A stretch of 64,000 nucleotides of DNA from assembly GCA_903960915.1 (NCBI GenBank), contig CAJCCO010000094.1:28832-92831 (forward strand). Direction: 5' to 3'. Each line of letters starts with the position of its first letter. Positions within the stretch are counted from its first letter, which is position 1. The notes below the pieces were generated by a model. The model was not told the origin of the DNA. It made no database searches and saw only the letters and a program-made list of their open reading frames with translations. Positions 25,935 through 35,141 of this stretch are shown piece by piece. Made by a program: the position numbers and the translations under genes. This DNA comes from an uncultured beta proteobacterium (GTDB lineage: Bacteria; Pseudomonadota; Gammaproteobacteria; Burkholderiales; Burkholderiaceae_C).

Positions 25935-26575
25935 CAAGGAGTCTGGTAAAGGTGGTGATGGTCAATATAACGCGCTACGGACTCAAAGACCAGAGGCGCA
26001 ATGTCGCCGTGCTTGGCAATTTTGTCTCTGATGTCGGTGGCACTCACGGGCATGACCGGTAAAAGCAGGCGCCTAAAACGCGATTCGTAGGCTTTGGGAG
26101 CTACAAAAGGAGGGGAAGACCCCGCCAAATCTTCGCGCTCAGCTACACAAATTATAGCGAGGCGTAAAACTTCCTGCCATTCGTGCCAAGTCGTGAGCGC
26201 TCGGGCCTGGTCAGCCCCCATCACGAGAAAAAGTTCAGACTGGGGAAACTGCTGCTTCAGCGCACGCAAGGTGTCTACGGTGTAGCTCGGACCTTGCCGT
26301 TCCATTTCGATGGGGTCCACCCAAACGCCGGGCAAATCGGCAAAGGCCAGTTGTGCCATGGCCAGCCGATGCGCTGGCGACGTTAAGGCACGGGTTTTGT
26401 GCCAAGCCTGTCCGGTGGGAACAATGCGCAGCTGGTCTAACGCCAGCGACTTCAGCGCCGCTTGTGCCAAGGCGTGGTGCGCCGCATGGGGCGGGTCGAA
26501 CGCCCCACCGAACACGCCGATACGCTTGATGGCCGCAAAAGCAGAAGCAGAAGTAGAAGCAGACACAGGCGTCAA
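25934..26575 (-). CDS. nadD: Nicotinate-nucleotide adenylyltransferase NadD, TTG start
   Basis: NAD biosynthesis enzyme (213 aa) making deamido-NAD from NaMN and ATP. The signature [20 protein letters not shown] is near residues 18-37, [10 protein letters not shown] follows, and [10 protein letters not shown] lies near the C-terminus. No ATG precedes the domain. TTG 26575 overlaps the hemF stop as TTGA and has AAGGA 6 bp upstream; GTG 26566 is an alternative. The first codons carry a hexanucleotide-like Ser/Ala repeat. Confidence 0.9.
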   Translation of the reverse strand: MTPVSASTSASAFAAIKRIGVFGGAFDPPHAAHHALAQAALKSLALDQLRIVPTGQAWHKTRALTSPAHRLAMAQLAFADLPGVWVDPIEMERQGPSYTVDTLRALKQQFPQSELFLVMGADQARALTTWHEWQEVLRLAIICVAEREDLAGSSPPFVAPKAYESRFRRLLLPVMPVSATDIRDKIAKHGDIAPLVFESVARYIDHHHLYQTP

Positions 26576-27498
26576 ATCCAGTCCTTGCGGGGCAAAAATT
26601 TGCTGTAAAGATCGGCCTCCGGGCTATCGGCTGCAGGTACGTTTTGGTAGGACCAGCTCGCCAAAGGCGGCATAGACAGCAAAATAGATTCAGTGCGCCC
26701 ACCGGACTGCAAACCAAAGTGCGTGCCACGGTCCCACACCAAGTTGAACTCGACGTAGCGGCCGCGGCGGTACAGCTGAAACGCGCGCTCGCGCTCGGTG
26801 TAGGCCAAGCCCTGGCGCTTTTGCACAATGGGCAAATAGGCGCTCAAGAACGAGTCGCCCACCGACTGCATCATGGCTAAGCTTTGCTCAAAACCGAGTT
26901 CTGAGAAGTCGTCAAAAAAGATACCGCCAATGCCGCGCTGCTCATTCCTGTGCTTGAGGACAAAATACGTGTCGCACCAGGTTTTAAAGCGCGGGTACAA
27001 CGATTCACCAAAAGGCGCCAGCGCGGTCTGGCAGGTGCGGTGGAAGTGCACGGCGTCTTCTTCAAATCCGTAAAAAGGCGTCAGGTCCATGCCGCCACCA
27101 AACCAGCAGACTTCCTTCCCGTCGGCGCCTTGGGCAACCAACATGCGCACGTTCATGTGCACGGTGGGAACATAGGGGTTGCGCGGGTGAAACACCAGCG
27201 ACACGCCCATGGCCTCAAAGGGTGCGCCACTGAGCTCGGGTCGGTGCTGCGTGGCCGATGGGGGCAACTTGGGGCCACGCACATGAGAAAAGCCACAACC
27301 AGCGCGCTCAAAGACCGCCCCACCCTCCAGAATCTGGGTTATGCCATCGCCCTGCAAGGCTTCGCCAGGGGCCTTGTGCCAGGCATCGGTCAGAAAGGTA
27401 CCACCATCCAGATCAGCTATGGCGCCGGTAATGCGGGACTGCAAGCCTTTGAGGTACTGGCTCACCAGACTGGCGCGGGAGGAATCAGGGGTGGGCAT
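26572..27498 (-). CDS. hemF: Oxygen-dependent coproporphyrinogen III oxidase HemF
   Basis: Aerobic heme-synthesis enzyme of 308 aa that converts coproporphyrinogen III to protoporphyrinogen IX in the cytoplasm. Family segments are [73 protein letters not shown] and the closing AAD...LPRKDW. It is 2 bp from the upstream acyltransferase gene and overlaps nadD. Confidence 0.97.
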   Translation of the reverse strand: MPTPDSSRASLVSQYLKGLQSRITGAIADLDGGTFLTDAWHKAPGEALQGDGITQILEGGAVFERAGCGFSHVRGPKLPPSATQHRPELSGAPFEAMGVSLVFHPRNPYVPTVHMNVRMLVAQGADGKEVCWFGGGMDLTPFYGFEEDAVHFHRTCQTALAPFGESLYPRFKTWCDTYFVLKHRNEQRGIGGIFFDDFSELGFEQSLAMMQSVGDSFLSAYLPIVQKRQGLAYTERERAFQLYRRGRYVEFNLVWDRGTHFGLQSGGRTESILLSMPPLASWSYQNVPAADSPEADLYSKFLPRKDWI

Positions 27499-27500
27499 AT

Positions 27501-28157
27501 TTATTTCACAACAGTTTCAGCGCGTGGAACCGCGGGGTCCAGCAGCGTAATGGGGGCGGCATTGCCGGGGTTGTAACCGGTGACGCCGTCAAAAACCTGG
27601 GCAATGTTCGCCAGGTCGCGGGGCACATCGCCACTCAAATAGATGAAATTGTGGGCCGTTATTTCGCGCCGTTTGTAATCCAGTCGCACCATGCCCAAAG
27701 GCGTTTTTGCCTGAACAGCGGTTTGGTAAAACCCGCTGCGCCAACCGGGAATGTACTTGCGGGTGCCCTCGGGCGCCAGCGCCAACCAGAAGTAGCGGTC
27801 TTGTGCGCGCGCTTGGGCAAAAGCGTCTACGGCCTGCCCCACCACACCCCGCGGCGAGGTGCGGCTCACGGGCACGCCGCCTAGCCAGCTCAGCCAGGCC
27901 CCAAACAAGGGAATGCGAAAGAGTTTGTCCTTGCCCCAGAAGTTCAGCTGAATGCCGATGGACCATTTGGCCAGCACCAGAATCACAAAGTCCCAGTTGC
28001 TGGTGTGCGGGTAGACCACCAGCATGCCCTGGCGGGCCGGCAAGCCTTGGTACAAGACCCGCCAGCCCAGCAACTTCAGCACCCAGGCCGCCAGGCGGTT
28101 GACGGAGGGCTGCACCGGGAACGGCGGCTGGAATGTGGGCGTGTTGCTGCCAGCCAT
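27501..28157 (-). CDS. 1-acyl-sn-glycerol-3-phosphate acyltransferase-like protein
   Basis: PlsC-superfamily acyltransferase of 218 aa. The catalytic HX4D motif is HTSNWD near residue 51. [10 protein letters not shown] and [19 protein letters not shown] supply the acceptor and phosphate-binding motifs. No signal is seen, and one hydrophobic stretch lies near the N-terminus. It lies between purD and hemF with gaps of 2-6 bp. It is probably a glycerophospholipid acyltransferase; the exact acceptor is unknown. Confidence 0.85.
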   Translation of the reverse strand: MAGSNTPTFQPPFPVQPSVNRLAAWVLKLLGWRVLYQGLPARQGMLVVYPHTSNWDFVILVLAKWSIGIQLNFWGKDKLFRIPLFGAWLSWLGGVPVSRTSPRGVVGQAVDAFAQARAQDRYFWLALAPEGTRKYIPGWRSGFYQTAVQAKTPLGMVRLDYKRREITAHNFIYLSGDVPRDLANIAQVFDGVTGYNPGNAAPITLLDPAVPRAETVVK

Positions 28158-28163
28158 GTGCAG

Positions 28164-29456
28164 TCAGGACTTCAGGGCCCGGAAACCAATGTCGGTGCGG
28201 TATTGCATGCCGTCAAAGTGGATGCCCTGCGACACCTCGTAGGCGCGTTGCTGCGCCTGCTTGACGTTGTCGGCCAGCACCGTGATACACAGCACCCGGC
28301 CACCGGCGGTTAACACCACGCCGTCTTTTTTGACGGTGCCGGCATGGAACACCACGGCCTCATCGGTATCGCGCGGCAAACCGGTGATGGGGTCGCCCTT
28401 GCGCGGATGCAGCGGGTAACCCGGCGCGGCCATCACCACGCCGAGGGCGGTACGCCGGTCCCAGATCAGCGCCACCTCGTCAAGTCGGCCGTGCGGACCG
28501 GGTTCGGTGGCCGCCATCATCACGTCCACCAAGTCTGATTTAAGTCGCATCATGATGGGCTGGGTTTCGGGGTCGCCCATGCGGCAATTAAATTCAAGGG
28601 TTTTGGTGTGTCCCTGGGCATCAATCATCAAGCCGGCGTACAAAAAGCCGGTGTAGGGAATGCCGTCTTTTTCCATGCCCTTGATGGTGGGCAAAATAAT
28701 CTCGCGCATAGCGCGCGCATGCACATCAGGTGTCACCACCGGAGCGGGCGAATAGGCGCCCATGCCGCCGGTGTTAGGGCCTTGGTCGCCATCGAGCAGG
28801 CGCTTGTGGTCTTGGCTGGTGGCCAGGGCCAACACGTGCTTGCCGTCGCACATCACAATGAAGCTGGCTTCCTCGCCGCTCAGAAATTCTTCAATCACTA
28901 CGCGGGCGCCCCCCTGGTTGTGCGCCACGCCCAGGGTGTTTTCGAGCAGCATGAAATCGACCGCCTCGTGGGCTTGCGCCAGCGTGGTGGCCACCACCAC
29001 GCCTTTGCCTGCGGCCAGGCCGTCGGCCTTGACGACGATAGGCACGCCCACTTTGTCCAGGTAGGCGTGCGCAGCGGTGGCGTCGGTGAAGGTCTCGTAC
29101 TCGGCCGTGGGAATGCCGTGGCGCTTCATGAAGGCCTTGGAAAAGGCCTTGGAGCTCTCGAGTTGCGCAGCCGCCTGCGTGGGGCCAAACACACGCAGGC
29201 CGTGCTGGCGGAATTCGTCAACTACGCCACTGGCCAGCGGCGCCTCGGGGCCCACCACGGTAAGGGTTATTTTCTTGTCCTGTGCCCAGGCGCGCAGTTC
29301 ATGAATGTCGGTGATGGGCAGGTTCTCCAAGCGCTCATCCATGGCCGTGCCGCCGTTACCAGGGGCCACGTACACCTTTTGTACTTTGGAAGACTGGGCC
29401 AGCTTCCAGGCCAGCGCGTGTTCACGGCCACCGCCGCCAATGACGAGTACGTTCAT
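28164..29456 (-). CDS. purD: Phosphoribosylamine-glycine ligase PurD
   Basis: Second enzyme of de novo purine synthesis (GAR synthetase), 430 aa. It starts [19 protein letters not shown], has the ATP-grasp segments [16 protein letters not shown] and [17 protein letters not shown], and [18 protein letters not shown] at the active site. ATGA overlap with yebC couples it to that gene. Confidence 0.97.
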   Translation of the reverse strand: MNVLVIGGGGREHALAWKLAQSSKVQKVYVAPGNGGTAMDERLENLPITDIHELRAWAQDKKITLTVVGPEAPLASGVVDEFRQHGLRVFGPTQAAAQLESSKAFSKAFMKRHGIPTAEYETFTDATAAHAYLDKVGVPIVVKADGLAAGKGVVVATTLAQAHEAVDFMLLENTLGVAHNQGGARVVIEEFLSGEEASFIVMCDGKHVLALATSQDHKRLLDGDQGPNTGGMGAYSPAPVVTPDVHARAMREIILPTIKGMEKDGIPYTGFLYAGLMIDAQGHTKTLEFNCRMGDPETQPIMMRLKSDLVDVMMAATEPGPHGRLDEVALIWDRRTALGVVMAAPGYPLHPRKGDPITGLPRDTDEAVVFHAGTVKKDGVVLTAGGRVLCITVLADNVKQAQQRAYEVSQGIHFDGMQYRTDIGFRALKS

Positions 29457-30187
29457 AGCGCTTCGCTGTCAAATTGGGCGTTGTGGTAGACCTCTTGCGT
29501 GTCATCCAGCTCTTCAATCACGTCCAGCAGCTTTTGCATGCGCACGGCATCGTCGCCGCTGAGTTCAATCGGGTTTTCGGCCCGCATGGTGACACCGGCC
29601 ACCTCTGGCACCAAACCAGCTGCTTCCAGCGCGTTCTTGACTTTCTCAAAATCGACGTAGGCGGTGAGTACCTCCAGCGCGCCGTCTTCGTCGGTGATCA
29701 CATCTTCGGCACCGGCTTCCAGCGCCACCTCCATGACCTTGTCCTCGTCTGTGCCCGGGGCAAAAATCAGCTGGCCGCAGTGCTTGAACTGAAACGCGAC
29801 AGAACCTTCGGTGCCCATGTTGCCGCCATGTTTGCTCAAGGCGTGGCGCACCTCGGCCACGGTACGTACCTTGTTGTCGGTCATGGTGTCGATGATGATG
29901 GCGGCCCCGCCAATGCCATAACCTTCGTAGCGAATTTCTTCGTAATGCACACCTTCCTGGTTGCCGGTGGCTTTGTCGATGTTGTACTTGATGCGGTCGG
30001 CCGGCATGTTGGCCGCCTTGGCCTTGTCAACGGCCAGGCGCAGGCGTGGGTTGATGCTCAAATCTCCGCCTCCGGCACGGGCTGACACCGTAATTTCGCG
30101 AATGATGCGGGTCCAAATCTTGCCCCGTTTTTCGTCCTGGCGTCCTTTGCGGTGCTGAATATTGGCCCATTTACTGTGTCCTGCCAC
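29453..30187 (-). CDS. YebC/PmpR family protein (DUF28)
   Basis: Protein of 244 aa beginning [18 protein letters not shown], the invariant start of the family, with [14 protein letters not shown] and the FEKV...AGLVPE C-terminal segment. Family members have been described as DNA-binding regulators and, more recently, as translation factors at proline-rich stalls; the sequence cannot decide. It is first in a run yebC-purD-acyltransferase-hemF-nadD-rsfS-rlmH-maf-rng with very short gaps. Confidence 0.95.
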   Translation of the reverse strand: MAGHSKWANIQHRKGRQDEKRGKIWTRIIREITVSARAGGGDLSINPRLRLAVDKAKAANMPADRIKYNIDKATGNQEGVHYEEIRYEGYGIGGAAIIIDTMTDNKVRTVAEVRHALSKHGGNMGTEGSVAFQFKHCGQLIFAPGTDEDKVMEVALEAGAEDVITDEDGALEVLTAYVDFEKVKNALEAAGLVPEVAGVTMRAENPIELSGDDAVRMQKLLDVIEELDDTQEVYHNAQFDSEAL

Positions 30188-30335
30188 GGGAGATCCTTCA
30201 AATTAATCGATACGCTGGGGGACCAATTGTACTTTTGGCCGCCTACGCTTGATCGGGTGGGCTTGATCTGCCGCCCGCAGGCGTGCCGCGCATTGCATTA
30301 CCATTTGCCTACTTTTTAATGGAGAAAGCGCCCCT

Positions 30336-30986
30336 ATGAGCAGTTCTGCCCCGCAAACGTCCCAAGTGCACCTGGTGGATCATCCGCTGGTGCAGCACAA
30401 ACTCACCCTGATGCGTCAAAAAGACGCCAGCACCAACAGCTTTCGTCGCCTGCTCAACGAGCTCAGCATGCTGATGGCTTATGAAGTGACGCGTGACATG
30501 CCGATGCAGGACGTCCAGATCGAGACCCCGCTGGAAACCATGAACGCCAAGGTCATTGATGGCAAAAAACTCGTGCTGGTCTCCATTTTGCGGGCCGGTA
30601 CCGGCATTCTGGACGGCATGTTGACCGTGGTTCCAGGCGCCCGCGTGGGCCATATAGGCTTGTACCGCGACCCCAAAACACTGCAGGCGGTGGAGTATTA
30701 CTTCAAGATGCCCAAAGAAATGCAGGAGCGCGACGTGGTGGTGGTAGACCCCATGCTGGCCACCGGCAACTCGGCCGTGGCGGCGGTTGACCGCATCAAG
30801 GCCCTGAAGCCCAAATCCATCAAGTTTGTGTGCCTGCTGACCTGCCCTGAAGGCATTGCCACCATGCACAAAGCCCACCCGGACGTGCCCATTTACACCG
30901 CCGCTATTGACCGCCAACTCAACTCACACGGTTACATCTTGCCTGGCTTGGGCGATGCCGGTGACCGTATTTTCGGTACGCAGTAA
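30336..30986 (+). CDS. upp: Uracil phosphoribosyltransferase
   Basis: Pyrimidine salvage enzyme of 216 aa (uracil + PRPP to UMP). Features: [52 protein letters not shown] (PRPP loop) and [24 protein letters not shown] lies about 10 bp before the ATG. It stands alone on the plus strand, convergent with relA (9-bp gap). Confidence 0.97.
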   Translation: MSSSAPQTSQVHLVDHPLVQHKLTLMRQKDASTNSFRRLLNELSMLMAYEVTRDMPMQDVQIETPLETMNAKVIDGKKLVLVSILRAGTGILDGMLTVVPGARVGHIGLYRDPKTLQAVEYYFKMPKEMQERDVVVVDPMLATGNSAVAAVDRIKALKPKSIKFVCLLTCPEGIATMHKAHPDVPIYTAAIDRQLNSHGYILPGLGDAGDRIFGTQ

Positions 30987-31016
30987 AACGCTCAGCTAGC
31001 GGCGCCGGGCTGAGCG
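30985..31016 (-). terminator. Intrinsic terminator at the relA 3' end
   Basis: An 8-bp perfect stem (CGCTCAGC with GCTGAGCG, 30989-30996 and 31009-31016) with a GC-rich 12-nt loop is followed on the minus strand by TTTT. The stem overlaps the last relA codons; on the plus strand no T-run follows, so it serves relA rather than upp. Confidence 0.6.
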
Positions 31017-33236
31017 CACGCCGCTGAGCTCGGACACGGTGCCCAGCACCTTGGCCAAACGGCCTGAGTCGACCACTTCAATGGTGAAAGTCATCCAGGC
31101 CGTGCCTTTGACCGATTGGGTTTGCACGCCGATCACATTCATTTTTTCTTTGGCAAACACCTCGGAAATATCGCGCAGCAAGCCTTGGCGATCAGCCGCT
31201 TGCACCGCCACGTCCACCGGATAAACCGCACCGGCATTGGCGGCCTGGGGCTGGCCCCACTCCACCTGAATCACGCGTTCGCCGTTCTGGCTCACCATTT
31301 CCCGCAGGTTCGGGCAGTCGGTGCGGTGCACGCTCACGCCCTTGCCGCGCGTGACAAAGCCGCAGATGGCATCGGGCGGCGCCGGTTTGCAGCACTTGGC
31401 CAGTTGCGTCATCAGCGAATCCACCCCCACCACCAGCACCCCGCCTTTGGTCGGGTTGTTCTGGCTGCGCGGTTTTTTCAAAGGCAGGTAGTCGTCATCG
31501 GCCTGCAGCGGTTCTGGCGGCCGCAGCACAATCTCGATATTGCGCAATGAGAACTCGTCTTTGCCCACCACCTCAAACAAGTCGTCGGCCGAGTTAAAGC
31601 CCAGTTGTGCCGCCAGGTCTTCCAGATTGATGGCCGTTTTGCCTTCGCGCTGCAGCAGCTTCTCTACGGTCTCGCGGCCTTTGGCCACCGTTTCATTCAT
31701 GGCCAGCGCATTGAACCAGGCCCGCACCTTGGCTTTGGCGCGGTGGCTCACCAGGTAACCCAACTCGGGGTTCAACCAGTCGCGGGACGGTCCGCCCTCC
31801 TTCACCACGGTCACTTCGACCGTTTGTCCATTTTTAAGCGGCGTATTGAGCGGCACCATCACGCCGTCTAGCCGGGCGCCACGGCAGCGGTGGCCCAGGT
31901 TGGTGTGCACGCTGTAGGCAAAATCGACCGCTGTGGCGCCCTGGGGCAGTTCCACAATGGCGGCGTCGGGCGTCAGCACATAAATACGGTCATCAAATGC
32001 CACTTGCCCTGGGGCGCTGGCCAGGTCGCGCTCCCAGGCCAGCAGCTGGCGCAGCACCGCAATTTTGGCGTCATAGGCCCCGGTGGCGGAGACGCCGGCG
32101 TAGCCTTTGGTGCCGGCTTCCTTGTAGGCCCAATGGGCGGCCACGCCGTGCTCGGCGTGGTCGTGCATGGCCTGGGTTCGGATTTGAATTTCGATGGGCT
32201 GGCCGGCCTGGTCGCGCACCACGGTGTGCAGCGACTGGTAGCCATTGACCTTGGGCTTGGCGATGTAGTCGTCAAACTCCTCAAACACGGGCACAAACTG
32301 GTTGTGTACCCAGCTCAAGGCCGCGTAGCAGTCGGGCACGGTGGGCACCACCAGCCGCAGCGCCCGAATGTCATACACCTGCTCAAAGCCGAGCGACTTG
32401 CCACGCATTTTTTTGACAATGCTGTAGATGTGTTTGGGCCGCCCCGACACGGTGGCGGCAATACCCTGCGCTCTCAGCTCGGCCTCCAGGCGGCTGCGCA
32501 ACTGGGACACGTAGTGCTCGCGCTCGGTGCGTTTTTCGTCCAGCAACCTGGCCACTTGGCGGTAGGTGTCGGGCTCAAGAAAGCGAAACGCGAGGTCTTC
32601 CATCTCCCACTTGATTTCCCAAATGCCCAAGCGGTTGGCCAGCGGTGCAAACACCTGCAGCGACTCCTTCGCCATAGCCGGTGGCACAGGCAACTTGCTG
32701 GCAGCAAAAAAGCGCAGCGTTTGCAAGCGCGAGGCCAGGCGCAGCATCACCACGCGCAGGTCGCGCGAGAAGGCCAGCAGCATCTTGCGCACGTTTTCTG
32801 TCTGGGCTGCAGCGGTTTGGGCCATGGGTATGGCCGGGGCCGAACTGCCGTGGGCCACCTGGGCCACCTGGGACTGGCGCGCCAGGCGCTGAACCTGCAC
32901 CAACTTGGTGGTTTCTACCGCCAGGGTGGCAAAGTTGTCGCCAAAGGCTTTGGCAATAATCTCTTGCGGCTTGTTCAGGTGGTTGCAGGCATACACCAGG
33001 TAGCTGGCGGCCTGCATGGCTTCAGAGCCGCCAATGGTCTTCAGGATGAGGGCGACCGCATCGGCGTGGGCCAGAATGTTTTCTGTGGTGTCCAAAAACT
33101 CGCCCGCCAGCAAGGGCTCGGCAAAGGCCCGGGCGCGCGTCAGGGCCTGCGGTTGTTCGGGCAGGTCGTGCGCCGTGGCGGCCATCAGGGGAGACAAGGA
33201 GGCCGAGGGTTGAGGCCCGGCGGGCAAACTTTTCAT
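30996..33236 (-). CDS. relA: GTP pyrophosphokinase RelA ((p)ppGpp synthetase I)
   Basis: Stringent-response synthetase of 746 aa. The N-terminal hydrolase-like domain (about 50-200) lacks the HD catalytic pair: the expected site reads ASYLVYACNHLNKP. It is therefore RelA-type rather than SpoT. The synthetase domain at about 265-375 has GRPKHIYSIVKKM and EFDDYIAKPKVNGYQSLHTVV, with the EFDD variant typical of RelA. A TGS domain at about 425-490 and a C-terminal ACT domain at about 670-746 follow. It stands alone with its own terminator. Confidence 0.92.
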   Translation of the reverse strand: MKSLPAGPQPSASLSPLMAATAHDLPEQPQALTRARAFAEPLLAGEFLDTTENILAHADAVALILKTIGGSEAMQAASYLVYACNHLNKPQEIIAKAFGDNFATLAVETTKLVQVQRLARQSQVAQVAHGSSAPAIPMAQTAAAQTENVRKMLLAFSRDLRVVMLRLASRLQTLRFFAASKLPVPPAMAKESLQVFAPLANRLGIWEIKWEMEDLAFRFLEPDTYRQVARLLDEKRTEREHYVSQLRSRLEAELRAQGIAATVSGRPKHIYSIVKKMRGKSLGFEQVYDIRALRLVVPTVPDCYAALSWVHNQFVPVFEEFDDYIAKPKVNGYQSLHTVVRDQAGQPIEIQIRTQAMHDHAEHGVAAHWAYKEAGTKGYAGVSATGAYDAKIAVLRQLLAWERDLASAPGQVAFDDRIYVLTPDAAIVELPQGATAVDFAYSVHTNLGHRCRGARLDGVMVPLNTPLKNGQTVEVTVVKEGGPSRDWLNPELGYLVSHRAKAKVRAWFNALAMNETVAKGRETVEKLLQREGKTAINLEDLAAQLGFNSADDLFEVVGKDEFSLRNIEIVLRPPEPLQADDDYLPLKKPRSQNNPTKGGVLVVGVDSLMTQLAKCCKPAPPDAICGFVTRGKGVSVHRTDCPNLREMVSQNGERVIQVEWGQPQAANAGAVYPVDVAVQAADRQGLLRDISEVFAKEKMNVIGVQTQSVKGTAWMTFTIEVVDSGRLAKVLGTVSELSGVRSARRR

Positions 33237-33278
33237 GCAGCTATTTTCGGACGATAAGGGGTGCGTGGGCTGGGTGCC

Positions 33279-34187
33279 TCAGACAAGCAGGAACGATGCC
33301 ACGGCGTTCACCTGGCCGTCCGCGATGAAGGTGGGCGCATGGCCTACGCCTTCAAATTCGACCAAGCGCGCTTTTTCGTTGCGCGCCAGCATGCCCTGGG
33401 CGGTGGCATGGGACAACAAATCTGACTGCGCGCCGCGTGTCAGCAAAATGTCTGCCTGAATCTGCGCATAAAGATGCCACAACAGCGCTTCGCCCTGCAC
33501 CGCCGATTCTGGGGTGAGGGTTCGAAAAGCCACGGCAATGGCCGGGTCGTAATGCAGCACCAGCGCGCCCGAGCCATCGGGAGCGGGTTTGAGCATGGGC
33601 CGCGTCAAAGCCAACCACTGCGCCTGCGTGTGTGGGCCAAAACTGCTGGACAGCAGCCACAAGGCATCAGCCGCTTGTTGCAGCGAGCTAAAGCGCACCG
33701 GCAGGCCCAGGTACTGCCCGATACGTTGCAAGGCCTGCCATTCAATGGTGGGGCCCACATCATTGAGCACCAGGCGGCGCACCGGCACGGGCAGCGCCAC
33801 CTCGGGTTGGCCGCTCACCACCAGGCCAATCAGACCGCCCATGCTGGTGCCCACCCAGTCCAGCGTACCTGGCTGTAGTTGCTTAAGCAGTTGCAGCATG
33901 TCGGCGGCGTACTGGGGAATCTGGTAGCCCATGGGGTCTTGGAGCCAGTCGCTTTGGCCCCGGCCTACAACATCTGGGCAGACCACACGTATCTCGGGGC
34001 CGCCACGCGCGCACAAGGCCTGGGCCAGCACGTCAAAGTCTCGCCCCTGGCGCGACAGGCCATGCACACAGAGCACCACATGACGGCCCTGCGGGTTGCC
34101 CCATTGCCAATAGGCCATGCGGTGTCCCTGAGCGGGGCCTGCAACGGCGTCAGGACACTGTACGTAATTCAGCGTAGGTTCGGACAT
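33279..34187 (-). CDS. Alpha/beta-fold hydrolase
   Basis: Cytoplasmic hydrolase of 302 aa. It has the oxyanion segment VVLCVHGLSRQG, GRGQSDW, and the nucleophile elbow GTSMGG near residue 115. A histidine in FEGVGHAPTF near the C-terminus completes the expected Ser-Asp-His triad. No signal peptide. It lies 42 bp upstream of relA on the same strand. Substrate cannot be read from the sequence. Confidence 0.85.
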   Translation of the reverse strand: MSEPTLNYVQCPDAVAGPAQGHRMAYWQWGNPQGRHVVLCVHGLSRQGRDFDVLAQALCARGGPEIRVVCPDVVGRGQSDWLQDPMGYQIPQYAADMLQLLKQLQPGTLDWVGTSMGGLIGLVVSGQPEVALPVPVRRLVLNDVGPTIEWQALQRIGQYLGLPVRFSSLQQAADALWLLSSSFGPHTQAQWLALTRPMLKPAPDGSGALVLHYDPAIAVAFRTLTPESAVQGEALLWHLYAQIQADILLTRGAQSDLLSHATAQGMLARNEKARLVEFEGVGHAPTFIADGQVNAVASFLLV

Positions 34188-34327
34188 GGTGAAATTAAAC
34201 AGTTAAAAAATTCTTCAGCGGGCTACGATGCCTCAGATCCAGCGTAACTCTGCGCTTGGCAAGACTGCTGGAAAAGGCCACCGTCGTATCCTAATTCAAT
34301 AGCCACCCTCACTCTCGGAGAAAACCC

Positions 34328-35098
34328 ATGCTCAAAGGAAAAACAGCACTCATCACCGGCTCCACCAGCGGCATCGGCCTGGGTATTGCCAAAGCGCTGG
34401 CGCAACAAGGCGCCAACATCATGCTCAACGGCTTTGGCGATATAGAAGGCCCCAAGGCTGAAATTGCCGCCCTGGGCGTTCAGGTGGATTACCACGGCGC
34501 CGACATGAGCCAACCCGCCGACATTGAAGCCATGATGCAACAGGCCGCCAAGCGCTTTGGCCGGGTCGACATTTTGGTCAACAACGCCGGCATTCAGCAT
34601 GTGGCGCGGATAGAAAACTTCCCCGTAGAACGCTGGGACGCCATCATCGCCATCAACCTGAGCAGCGCCTTTCATGCCACCCGGCTCGCCCTGCCCGCCA
34701 TGAAGGCGGCCAACTGGGGCCGCATCATCAACGTGGCCTCGGTTCACGGCTTGGTGGGGTCGGCAGAAAAATCGGCTTATGTCGCCGCCAAGCATGGCGT
34801 GGTGGGTTTGACCAAGGTCACCGCCCTTGAAAATGCCACCACCGGGGTGACCTGCAACGCCATTTGCCCGGGCTGGGTGCTGACCCCGCTGGTGCAAAAA
34901 CAGGTGGATGCCAAGGCCGAAGCCCTCAAAATTTCTAATGCAGAAGCCACCAAACTGCTGCTGGGTGAGAAAGAACCGTCCATGCAGTTCACCAGCCCCG
35001 AAGAACTGGGTGCGCTGGCTGTGTTTTTCTGCTCAGCCGCAGGTAACAACGTACGCGGCGCGGCCTGGAACATGGACGGTGGCTGGGCCGCTCAGTAA
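34328..35098 (+). CDS. bdhA: 3-hydroxybutyrate dehydrogenase (SDR family)
   Basis: NAD-dependent short-chain dehydrogenase of 256 aa, expected to oxidise 3-hydroxybutyrate to acetoacetate in PHB turnover. The Rossmann motif TGSTSGIG is at 10-17, NNAG near 87, the catalytic YVAAK follows VHGLVGSAEKSA, and the C-terminus ends AAWNMDGGWAAQ. The long VLTPLVQKQVDAKAEA segment after the active site is typical of 3-hydroxybutyrate dehydrogenases. CGGAG precedes the ATG. Confidence 0.9.
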   Translation: MLKGKTALITGSTSGIGLGIAKALAQQGANIMLNGFGDIEGPKAEIAALGVQVDYHGADMSQPADIEAMMQQAAKRFGRVDILVNNAGIQHVARIENFPVERWDAIIAINLSSAFHATRLALPAMKAANWGRIINVASVHGLVGSAEKSAYVAAKHGVVGLTKVTALENATTGVTCNAICPGWVLTPLVQKQVDAKAEALKISNAEATKLLLGEKEPSMQFTSPEELGALAVFFCSAAGNNVRGAAWNMDGGWAAQ

Positions 35099-35141
35099 GC
35101 CTAGGGCACTGGAAGGGCTTGACGACGGCCCTGCCCCAGAG

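Noticed and set aside
31890..33257. 455-codon frame antisense to relA
   Set aside because: Same cause: GC-rich antisense shadow; relA domains on the other strand are intact.
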